From assembly GCA_036376775.1 (NCBI GenBank), contig DASUZP010000162.1, forward strand, positions 1 through 27,323: a DNA stretch of 27,323 nucleotides, given 5' to 3'. Positions 22,164 through 27,323 of the stretch are shown piece by piece. The translations under genes and the position numbers were made by a program. Each line of letters starts with the position of its first letter. Within the stretch, counting starts at the first letter, position 1. This DNA is from VRUE01 sp036376775. GTDB lineage: Bacteria > Actinomycetota > Thermoleophilia > Solirubrobacterales > 70-9. The notes beneath the pieces were generated by a model. The model was not told the origin of the DNA. It saw only the letters and a list, made by a program, of their open reading frames with translations, and searched no databases.

Positions 22164-22211
22164 TTCCGGTGCGCCCTTTCCCACCTCATAGGAGGAAAAG
22201 GCGCACCGGAA
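22164..22211 (+). terminator. 48-nt near-perfect hairpin after the thiolase
   Basis: TTCCGGTGCGCC (22164-22175) is exactly complementary to GGCGCACCGGAA (22200-22211). The inner parts TTTCC and GGAAA extend the stem past one mismatch, leaving a loop (CACCTCATAGGA) that could close further by CCT/AGG. It begins 4 bases after the thiolase stop. The 3' side contains AGGAGG, an ideal anti-16S sequence, buried in the stem and loop. No U-run follows, so termination would have to rely on the hairpin alone. Confidence 0.6.
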
Positions 22212-22238
22212 CGGATGGGCTAGTAGCCTCGCGCGGCG

Positions 22239-23030
22239 ATGACCGAGGCGCTGAGAGAGCTGGCGAGTGTGGACGGGGTGGTAACGCCGACGGCGGAGGC
22301 GATGGTGCCGATGAAGGACGACGGCCTCTACCGCGGCGACGGCGCCTTCGAGGTGATTCGGCTCTACGAGGGCCGGCCCTTCGCGCTCAGCGACCACCTC
22401 GACCGACTCGAGCGCTCATCCGCAGCGATCGAGCTCGAGTTCGACCGCGCCGCGCTGGAGCGGGAGATCGATGTCCTGCTGACCGAGGCCGGAGGCCCCG
22501 ACGGTCAGCTGCGGCTGATCGTCACCCGTGGCGGCCACCGCCTCGCGGCGGTCGAGCCGATCCCCGCCCACGCCGAAACGCTGAGCCTGGCGACCGTCAC
22601 CTACTGCCCGAGCGTGATCCTCAACGGAGTCAAGTCGCTCTCCTACGCGGCCAACATGCAGGCGACGCGGCTGGCGAAATCGCAGGGCGCCGACGAGGCG
22701 GTCCTCGTGCGGCCCGACGGAACCGTGCTGGAGCCGCCAACCTCGGCGATCTTCTGGGTCTCGCCGCAGGGCGGCCTGCGCACCCCGGCGCTCGACGTCG
22801 GCGTGCTCGAGTCGATCACCCGCGACCGTCTCGTCAAGGCGCTCGATGTGGAGGAGGGAGCCTGGCCGGTTGCCGACCTGCGCGCCGCCGAGGAGGCCTT
22901 CCTCGCCTCGACCACGCGTGAGATCCAAGCCGTCTCCGCAATCGACGGCAATGCCGTGGCCGAGGCGCCGGGACCCCGCACCCGCGAGGCCCAGGCGGCC
23001 TTCGCGGCGACCTTGGGACGCGAGCTTTGA
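22239..23030 (+). CDS. class IV (branched-chain/D-amino-acid type) PLP aminotransferase or aminodeoxychorismate lyase
   Basis: The 263-residue product is a fold-type IV PLP enzyme. It begins with GVVTPTAEAMVPMKDDGLYRGDGAFEVIR and HLDRLERSS. The PLP lysine is Lys132 in GVKSLSYAANMQATRLAK, followed by GADEAVLVRPDGTVLEPPTS, whose glutamate (about 165) holds the ring nitrogen, then AIFWVSP. The end includes LASTTREIQAVSAIDG. The VKSLsY and length suit aminodeoxychorismate lyase or D-amino-acid aminotransferase as well as branched-chain aminotransferase. Sequence alone does not separate these. It sits between the thiolase and the acyl-CoA dehydrogenase; transamination of a branched-chain amino acid would feed that pathway, but that is inference. 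Confidence 0.88.
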   Translation: MTEALRELASVDGVVTPTAEAMVPMKDDGLYRGDGAFEVIRLYEGRPFALSDHLDRLERSSAAIELEFDRAALEREIDVLLTEAGGPDGQLRLIVTRGGHRLAAVEPIPAHAETLSLATVTYCPSVILNGVKSLSYAANMQATRLAKSQGADEAVLVRPDGTVLEPPTSAIFWVSPQGGLRTPALDVGVLESITRDRLVKALDVEEGAWPVADLRAAEEAFLASTTREIQAVSAIDGNAVAEAPGPRTREAQAAFAATLGREL

Positions 23031-23057
23031 ACCACGACACGAGAAAGCGAAGGTGAG

Positions 23058-24227
23058 ATGGACTTCCAGCTGAGCGACGAGCAGCGCCTGATCTCCGAGG
23101 CGGCACGCGAATTCGCCGACCGCGAGATCCAGCCGCGGGTGCGCGACAACGACCGTGCCGCGCGCTTTGACCGCGAGCTGGCGAGCAAGCTGGGCGAGGT
23201 CGGCTACCTCGGCGCCCCAGTGGCCGAGCAGTACGGCGGTCGCGGCCTCGACTACATCGGCTACGGGCTGATCGTCGAGCAGGTCGGCCGCGCCGATTCC
23301 TCCGCTCGCACCGTCGTCTCCGTGCAGACCTCGCTGGTCGCCGGCTCGATCGAGAAGTGGGGCAGCGAGGAGCAGAAGCAGAAGTGGCTGCCGCGGCTCT
23401 GCTCCGGAGAGGCGCTCGGCTGCTTCGGCCTGACCGAGCCCGACACCGGCTCCGACGCCGCCAACCTGCGTACGCGCGCGACCAAGACCGACTCCGGCTG
23501 GTCGATCAGCGGCCAGAAGATGTGGATCTCGCTCGGCAACTTCTCCGAGGTGGCGCTGATCTTCGCCCAGACCGACCCCGAGAAGAAGCACCGCGGCCTC
23601 GCCTGCTTCCTCGTCCCCACGGCGTCGGAGGGCTTCACGGCACAGGAGATCCACGGCAAGCTCGGGCTGCGCTCCTCCGACACCGCCGAGCTCTCGCTCG
23701 ACAATGTCGAGGTCGGCGAGGAGGCGATGCTGGGCGAGATCGGCGACGGCTTCAAGGTCGCGATGAGCGCCCTCGACAACGGCCGCTACAGCGTCGCCGC
23801 GGGCTGCGTCGGCATCTGCGACGGCTGCGTCGACGCCTCTGTCGCCTACGCCAAAGAGCGCCGGCAGTTCGGCGTGCCGCTGGCTCGCTTCCAGCTGGTC
23901 CAGGAGATGATCGCCGACATGATCGTCAAGCGCGACGCCTCGCGGATGCTCGTCTACCGCGCCGGCATGCTCAAGGACGAAGGGAAGCCGAACACGACGG
24001 AGACCTCGGTGGCGAAGCTGCACGCGACCGAGGCGGCGGTCGAATGCGCCAACCTGGCGATCCAGGTGCACGGCGGCGCCGGCTACGTCGATGACTACCC
24101 GGTCGAGCGCTACCTGCGCGACGCGCGGGTGACGACGCTCTACGAGGGCACCTCGCAGATCCAGAAGCTGATCATCGGCCGCGCGGCGACGGGGATCAAC
24201 GCAATGACTCCGCTCGAGGCCGAATAG
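23058..24227 (+). CDS. acyl-CoA dehydrogenase
   Basis: The 389-residue product is a short-chain-type acyl-CoA dehydrogenase. MDFQLSDEQRLISEAAREFA is the N-terminal helix. GCFGLTEPDTGSDAANLRT and GQKMWISLGNFSEV bind FAD and substrate. AYAKERRQFGVPLARFQLVQ and CANLAIQVHGGAGYVDDYPV bind FAD, and YEGTSQIQKLIIGRA holds the catalytic base Glu363, placed as in butyryl-CoA dehydrogenase. It introduces the C2=C3 double bond, passing electrons to ETF. AAGGTGAG lies just before ATG 23058. The enoyl-CoA hydratase GTG follows 4 bases after its stop, so the two are cotranscribed. Confidence 0.96.
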   Translation: MDFQLSDEQRLISEAAREFADREIQPRVRDNDRAARFDRELASKLGEVGYLGAPVAEQYGGRGLDYIGYGLIVEQVGRADSSARTVVSVQTSLVAGSIEKWGSEEQKQKWLPRLCSGEALGCFGLTEPDTGSDAANLRTRATKTDSGWSISGQKMWISLGNFSEVALIFAQTDPEKKHRGLACFLVPTASEGFTAQEIHGKLGLRSSDTAELSLDNVEVGEEAMLGEIGDGFKVAMSALDNGRYSVAAGCVGICDGCVDASVAYAKERRQFGVPLARFQLVQEMIADMIVKRDASRMLVYRAGMLKDEGKPNTTETSVAKLHATEAAVECANLAIQVHGGAGYVDDYPVERYLRDARVTTLYEGTSQIQKLIIGRAATGINAMTPLEAE

Positions 24228-24231
24228 GGCG

Positions 24232-25002
24232 GTGGGGGATCTGGTCGAGAGCTCGCGCGACGGCCACGTCGCGCTGCTGCGCCTCAACCGGCCCGAGGCG
24301 CGCAACGCCCTCTCGCCGGAGGCGATGGAGGCGCTCGCCGCCGAACTGGAGCGGCTCGACCCCGATCCCGACGTGCGCTGCGTCGTCATCGCCGGCTCGG
24401 ACAAGGTCTTCGCCGCGGGGGCCGACATCAAGGCGATGGCGGAACGCAGCTTCGCCGAGGCGCTGCGCCACCCCGCCGCCTCGTTCTGGCGACGGCTCGC
24501 CGCGATCAAGACGCCGCTGATCGCGGCTGTCTCCGGCTACGCCCTCGGCGGCGGCTGCGAGCTCGCCCTGGCCTGCGACATGATCGTCGCCTCCGACACG
24601 GCGGTGTTCGGCCAGCCGGAGATCGGGCTGGGGATCATCCCCGGCGGCGGCGGCACGCAACGGCTGGCAAGGGTGCTGGGCAAGCAGCGGGCGATGGAGT
24701 TCGTGCTCACCGGTCGCCGCTTCGATGCGGCGACGGCGCTCGAGCTGGGCCTCGTCAACAAGATCGCCGAGAAGGACCGCTGGCTGGAGGAGGCGATGGC
24801 CCTCGCCGGCAGCGTCGCCGAGCGACCGCCGATCGCGGTCCGGCTCGCCAAGCAGGCTGTGATCGCAGCGGAGGAGACGGCGCTTTCGGCCGGCCTCGAG
24901 CACGAGCGCCGCCTCTACGAGCTGGCGATGGCGACCGAGGACCGGGTCGAGGGCATGCAGGCTTTCCTCGAGAAGCGAGAGCCTCGCTTCGAGGGCAGAT
25001 GA
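24232..25002 (+). CDS. enoyl-CoA hydratase/isomerase
   Basis: The 256-residue product, from GTG 24232, is a crotonase-fold enzyme. LNRPEARNALSPEAMEAL and AGADIKAMAER (oxyanion-hole loop) are followed by YALGGGCELALACDM with Glu110. FGQPEIGLGIIPGGGGTQRL carries Glu130. Both glutamates of true enoyl-CoA hydratases are therefore present, supporting hydration of 2-enoyl-CoA rather than isomerisation only. The C-terminus ...MQAFLEKREPRFEGR is typical. It starts 4 bases after the acyl-CoA dehydrogenase and ends 25 bases before the 3-hydroxyacyl-CoA dehydrogenase, forming three successive beta-oxidation steps in gene order. Confidence 0.96.
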   Translation: MGDLVESSRDGHVALLRLNRPEARNALSPEAMEALAAELERLDPDPDVRCVVIAGSDKVFAAGADIKAMAERSFAEALRHPAASFWRRLAAIKTPLIAAVSGYALGGGCELALACDMIVASDTAVFGQPEIGLGIIPGGGGTQRLARVLGKQRAMEFVLTGRRFDAATALELGLVNKIAEKDRWLEEAMALAGSVAERPPIAVRLAKQAVIAAEETALSAGLEHERRLYELAMATEDRVEGMQAFLEKREPRFEGR

Positions 25003-25027
25003 TCGCCGGCGGGCATAAGAGGGGTCT

Positions 25028-26245
25028 ATGGGCGAGGTTCTAGGTCCAACGGCAGTTGAGCGGGTCGGCGTGGTCGGCGCCGGCACGATGGGCGCCGGCA
25101 TCGCTCAGATCGCGGCGCTCGGCGGGTATGAGACCCGCCTGCACGACCCTGCCCCCCAGGCACTCGAGGACGGGATCGAGCGCCTCCGCAGCGCCCTGGC
25201 GAAGGGCGCCCAGAAGGGTCGCTGGAGCGAAGCTGACGCCGAGGCCGCAAGCGCTCGGATCGGCGCCGCCACAAGCCTCTCCGACCTCGGCGAGTGCGAT
25301 CTGGTCGTCGAGGCGGCACCGGAGGATCTGGAGCTGAAGCGGGAACTGTTCGCGGCCTTGGCCACCGCCTGCGGCCCGGAGACGATCCTCGCCAGTAACA
25401 CCTCATCGCTACCGGTGACGGCGATCGCCGCGACGGTCCCCGATCCCGAGCGCGTCGTCGGCATGCACTTCTTCAACCCGCCGGCGCTGATGAAGCTGGT
25501 CGAGGTGGTCGCGACCGAGCGCTCCGGCGAGGCGGCGCTCGACGCCACCACCGAGGTCGGCCGCCGCATGGGCCGCACGCCGATCCGCGCCAAGGACAGC
25601 CCCGGCTTCATCGCCAACCGCCTCGCCCGTCCCTTCAGCCTCGAGTCGCTGCGCATACTCGCCGAGGGGGTCACCGACGCGGCGACGATCGACCGCGTCT
25701 GCCGGCTCGGCGGCGGCTTTCGCATGGGCCCTTTCGAGCTGATCGACCTGATTGGCCTCGACGTCAACCTCAGCGTCGCCCGCTCCTTCTTCAGCCAGGG
25801 CGGCGAACCGGAGCGCTGGCGCCCGAGCGCGATCCAGGAACAGATGGTCGGCGAAGGCCTGCTCGGACGCAAGGGCGGCCGCGGTTTTTACCGATACGGC
25901 GACGGTCCGCATCGCGCCCCCGATCCCGAGCTGGGCATCGAGGCGCCGACTCTCGATCCGAGCGAGCTGGAGAAGATCGACCCCGCCGCGGAAGCCATTC
26001 TGCGCCGCCTCTTCGCCCAGATCGCCAACGAGGCGGCCTTCGCGCTCGAAGAGGGGATCGGCTCGCCCGAGGACATGGATACCGCAATGCGCCTCGGCTT
26101 CAACTGGCCCCGCGGCCCGCTGGAGCTGACCGAGCTGATCGGCGTCGGACCCGCCGCGGACCTGCTGGAAGCGTTGCGCCGCCAGCATGGCGAGGCCTAC
26201 AGTCCGGCTCCGGGATTGAGCGCGGTCGCAGCCGAAAACCGCTGA
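25028..26245 (+). CDS. 3-hydroxyacyl-CoA dehydrogenase (PaaH/Hbd-like, two C-domains)
   Basis: The 405-residue product has an N-terminal Rossmann domain (VGVVGAGTMGAGIAQIAALG, NAD-binding) and SNTSSLPVTAIA. Catalytic His147 lies in GMHFFNPPALMKLVEVV with the partner glutamate at about 159. The first 3HCDH C-terminal domain holds KDSPGFIANRLARPF and GGFRMGPFELIDLIGLDVN. After a linker, a second, shorter copy (about 320-395) contains ANEAAFALEEGIGSPEDMDT and GFNWPRGPLELTELIGVG. Two C-domains are the layout of PaaH-type enzymes rather than single-domain Hbd. It oxidises 3-hydroxyacyl-CoA with NAD+. AGAGGGG lies 4 bases before the ATG. It ends the block that the thiolase upstream would complete. 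Confidence 0.95.
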   Translation: MGEVLGPTAVERVGVVGAGTMGAGIAQIAALGGYETRLHDPAPQALEDGIERLRSALAKGAQKGRWSEADAEAASARIGAATSLSDLGECDLVVEAAPEDLELKRELFAALATACGPETILASNTSSLPVTAIAATVPDPERVVGMHFFNPPALMKLVEVVATERSGEAALDATTEVGRRMGRTPIRAKDSPGFIANRLARPFSLESLRILAEGVTDAATIDRVCRLGGGFRMGPFELIDLIGLDVNLSVARSFFSQGGEPERWRPSAIQEQMVGEGLLGRKGGRGFYRYGDGPHRAPDPELGIEAPTLDPSELEKIDPAAEAILRRLFAQIANEAAFALEEGIGSPEDMDTAMRLGFNWPRGPLELTELIGVGPAADLLEALRRQHGEAYSPAPGLSAVAAENR

Positions 26246-26282
26246 ACGAGCAGGCGCACCGTCACCCCGGCACCGGCGAGGC

Positions 26283-26561
26283 TCAGCCGGGACTGAGGCG
26301 GAAGCTCGTCTCGTCGACGTAGCACCAGCTCCAATCCTCGCCCGGCTGAGCCGAGCGGATGATCGGGTGCCCCGTCTCCCGGTGGTGCGCGGTCGCGTGT
26401 TTCCCGATCGAGTTGTCGCAACAGCCGATGTGGCCGCAGCTCTGGCACATCCGCAGGTGCACCCACCGCATCCCCGCCTTCAAGCACTCCTCGCAACCCG
26501 GGACGTCGGCCGGCAGGTCGAAGTACTGGACCGAGTCGATGTGGGTGCAGGTCGGAGCCGT
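26283..26561 (-). CDS. UBP-type zinc-finger protein; no standard start codon
   Basis: Read on the minus strand the frame holds every zinc ligand of a small UBP-type zinc finger: CTHIDSVQYFDLPADVPGCE with the CxxC pair CEEC, LKAGMRWVHLRMCQSCGHIG with a second CxxC, then CCDNSIGKHATAHHRETGH and WSWCYVDETSFRLSPG. Bacterial members are stand-alone proteins of about 85-95 residues beginning just before CTH. In this frame, between the stop at 26598-26600 and the CTH codons, no ATG, GTG or TTG occurs. The first standard start is TTG 26483, which would remove CTH and CEEC. ACG at 26559-26561, with AAGGTCGAGG just upstream, is the best-placed alternative; I give the extent from there. It may instead be a start-lost gene. 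Confidence 0.7.
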   Translation of the reverse strand, partial: TAPTCTHIDSVQYFDLPADVPGCEECLKAGMRWVHLRMCQSCGHIGCCDNSIGKHATAHHRETGHPIIRSAQPGEDWSWCYVDETSFRLSPG

Positions 26562-26602
26562 GCCCTCGACCTTAAAGCATGGCCCGAATCGGCCGGCTCA
26601 CT

Positions 26603-26643
26603 CAGACATTCGTCTGCCCAGACAAAGAGTTACACTTTTGTCT
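26603..26643. promoter_or_regulatory. two adjacent palindromes in a divergent promoter region
   Basis: CAGAC-ATTC-GTCTG (26603-26616) is followed 3 bases later by AGACAAA-N10-TTTGTCT (26620-26643; arms 26620-26626 and 26637-26643). Both share an AGAC/GTCT half-site. They lie between the zinc-finger gene (minus) and the coiled-coil gene (plus) and look like paired operator sites. No cognate regulator is identified. Confidence 0.45.
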
Positions 26644-26679
26644 ACCACACGTCACACCTTTCTCCCTAGCATCGGAGAC

Positions 26680-27126
26680 ATGGAGGCAATGAGACAGGAC
26701 TGGACAGACGACCGTCTCGACGATCTATCCCACCGGATGGACGAACGCTTCGACCACGTCGAAGCGGAGATGGATCAGCGCTTCGGTCGAGTCGAAGGCG
26801 AGATGGCCCAGCGCTTCGAGCGAGTCGAAGCGGAGATGGACCGGCGCTTCGAGCGAGTCGAAGGCGAGGTCAAGAGCCAAGGTAGAGAGCTGCGGGCAGA
26901 GATCGTCGGCGTCGAAGCGCGAATCCGCTCCCAGTCGAGCGAGCACTATGCGAGGACCGGAGAAGAATTCGCCAGGGTCAGGGGCGAGCTCGCCACGCTG
27001 CATCAAGACAAGCAACAGCTGCTCGCCGAGATGCAGGCGCTCCATCGCACGCTGATCCAGATGGGCTGGACTGGTGCGATCGCGCTGTTCGGCACCCTGG
27101 CCGGGGTGCTGATCGCCCACCTCTGA
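26680..27126 (+). CDS. membrane-anchored hendecad coiled-coil protein
   Basis: From ATG 26680 (GGAGA just upstream) the product has 148 residues. A charged N-terminus leads to four 11-residue repeats, FDHVEAEMDQR, FGRVEGEMAQR, FERVEAEMDRR and FERVEGEVKSQ, giving a right-handed or straight coiled coil. A further helical region (RELRAEIVGVEARIRSQSSE, FARVRGELATLHQDKQQLLA) ends in a C-terminal membrane helix (TGAIALFGTLAGVLIAHL). The shape is that of a tail-anchored coiled-coil protein similar in layout to Bdr-like proteins. No enzymatic domain is present and the role is unknown. An upstream start at 26359 would run antisense through the zinc-finger gene and is rejected. Confidence 0.8.
   Translation: MEAMRQDWTDDRLDDLSHRMDERFDHVEAEMDQRFGRVEGEMAQRFERVEAEMDRRFERVEGEVKSQGRELRAEIVGVEARIRSQSSEHYARTGEEFARVRGELATLHQDKQQLLAEMQALHRTLIQMGWTGAIALFGTLAGVLIAHL
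26746..26877 (+). repeat. four tandem 33-bp repeats within the coiled-coil gene
   Basis: Units starting CGCTTC at 26746, 26779, 26812 and 26845 encode the 11-residue repeats. Alternate units share GTCGAAGCGGAGATGG or GTCGAAGGCGAG, giving an ABAB' pattern at DNA level. Such an array can change length by slippage or recombination in steps of 11 residues. Confidence 0.75.
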
Positions 27127-27182
27127 CCAGTCGCAAGCTGCCGGGTCGTAGTTCCAGCCGCTCATCTGCAATGGTGCGCGGG

Positions 27183-27323
27183 ATGAGCGGTACCGATGGA
27201 GGAGGGGAGCCGATCACCGAGGAGGGGATCGTCGCCCTGCGCGAGGAAATCGAGCAGTTGGAGGGCCCTGGCCGGACCGAGATGGCGGCCCGGATCAAGG
27301 TCGCGCGCGAGATGGGCGACCTC
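27183..27323 (+). CDS. greA: transcription elongation factor GreA, 5' part
   Basis: ATG 27183 opens a frame of 47 codons running off the window. After a short GS/G-rich lead (MSGTDGGGEP) comes ITEEGIVALREEIEQLEGPG and RTEMAARIKVAREMGDL. This matches the start of the GreA/GreB N-terminal coiled coil (typically LTxEGxxxLxxELxxL...R...I..AR..GDL). GreA enters the RNA polymerase secondary channel and stimulates cleavage of backtracked RNA. The acidic tip and C-terminal domain lie outside the window, so the GreA/GreB distinction is by start motif only. Confidence 0.88.
   Translation, partial: MSGTDGGGEPITEEGIVALREEIEQLEGPGRTEMAARIKVAREMGDL

Noticed and set aside
22416..24509. 697-codon minus-strand open frame antisense to the aminotransferase and acyl-CoA dehydrogenase
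   Set aside because: Antisense to genes with intact catalytic motifs; no recognisable domain.

Overview
The window is high-GC DNA densely packed with short-spaced genes, many starting at GTG, carrying three tRNA genes without an encoded CCA end and several start codons that sit 6-10 bases after a TANNNT-like box (probable leaderless transcripts). Together with the protein repertoire (DUF1015, DUF6812-like, secreted YGxPY-type proteins, GMC oxidoreductase, CoA-ester enzymes) this suggests a chromosome of an actinobacterium, most likely of the Thermoleophilia (Solirubrobacterales/Gaiellales) type. That placement is inferred from sequence flavour and was not tested by a search. No transposase, integrase, phage gene or CRISPR array was seen.

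Layout. 1-1008: a HigBA-like toxin-antitoxin pair (minus; antitoxin cut by the window edge), a hairpin and tRNA-His. 1054-4890: a glutamine amidotransferase and, divergently, a pentapeptide-like repeat protein translationally coupled to a secreted protein. Between the two lies a 171-bp near-perfect palindrome. A minus-strand trio follows (NAD(P)-binding protein, 47-residue membrane peptide, membrane-anchored universal-stress-like protein). 4952-9343: two large secreted proteins (VWA; CHAP plus fibronectin III) around tRNA-Arg, then a GNAT acetyltransferase. 9380-13624: alpha/beta hydrolase, a 724-residue GT-C-like membrane protein, MsrA, a small membrane protein and a DUF6812-like protein. 13707-15189: tRNA-Pro and DUF1015. 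15324-19225: a tight five-gene operon (PduO-type adenosyltransferase, OsmC-like, GMC oxidoreductase, SDR, CoA-pyrophosphatase-type Nudix). 19337-20910: 1-Cys peroxiredoxin and two small minus-strand genes. 20958-26245: a CoA-ester degradation block (thiolase, class IV aminotransferase, acyl-CoA dehydrogenase, enoyl-CoA hydratase, 3-hydroxyacyl-CoA dehydrogenase). 26283-27323: UBP-type zinc finger, a membrane-anchored hendecad coiled coil and the start of GreA.

The most interesting structure is a two-member family of ~115-bp inverted-repeat elements (15196-15309 and 19223-19339) that brackets the five-gene operon. Both copies have a perfect 20-bp outer stem. Its inner 10 bp and an asymmetric internal loop are identical in both, while 9 of the 10 outer base pairs differ, always with compensating changes. 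In the second copy the stop codons of two convergent genes form the ends of the stem. This is either a structured RNA/bidirectional terminator or a palindromic mobile repeat.

Functionally, the right half looks like acyl-CoA beta-oxidation to acetyl-CoA. Redox and cofactor housekeeping (peroxiredoxin, MsrA, OsmC, Nudix, adenosyltransferase) sits nearby. The left half is dominated by envelope and exported proteins. No stretch longer than 300 bases lacks a gene; the largest gap, 724-934, holds only the hairpin at 818-846.
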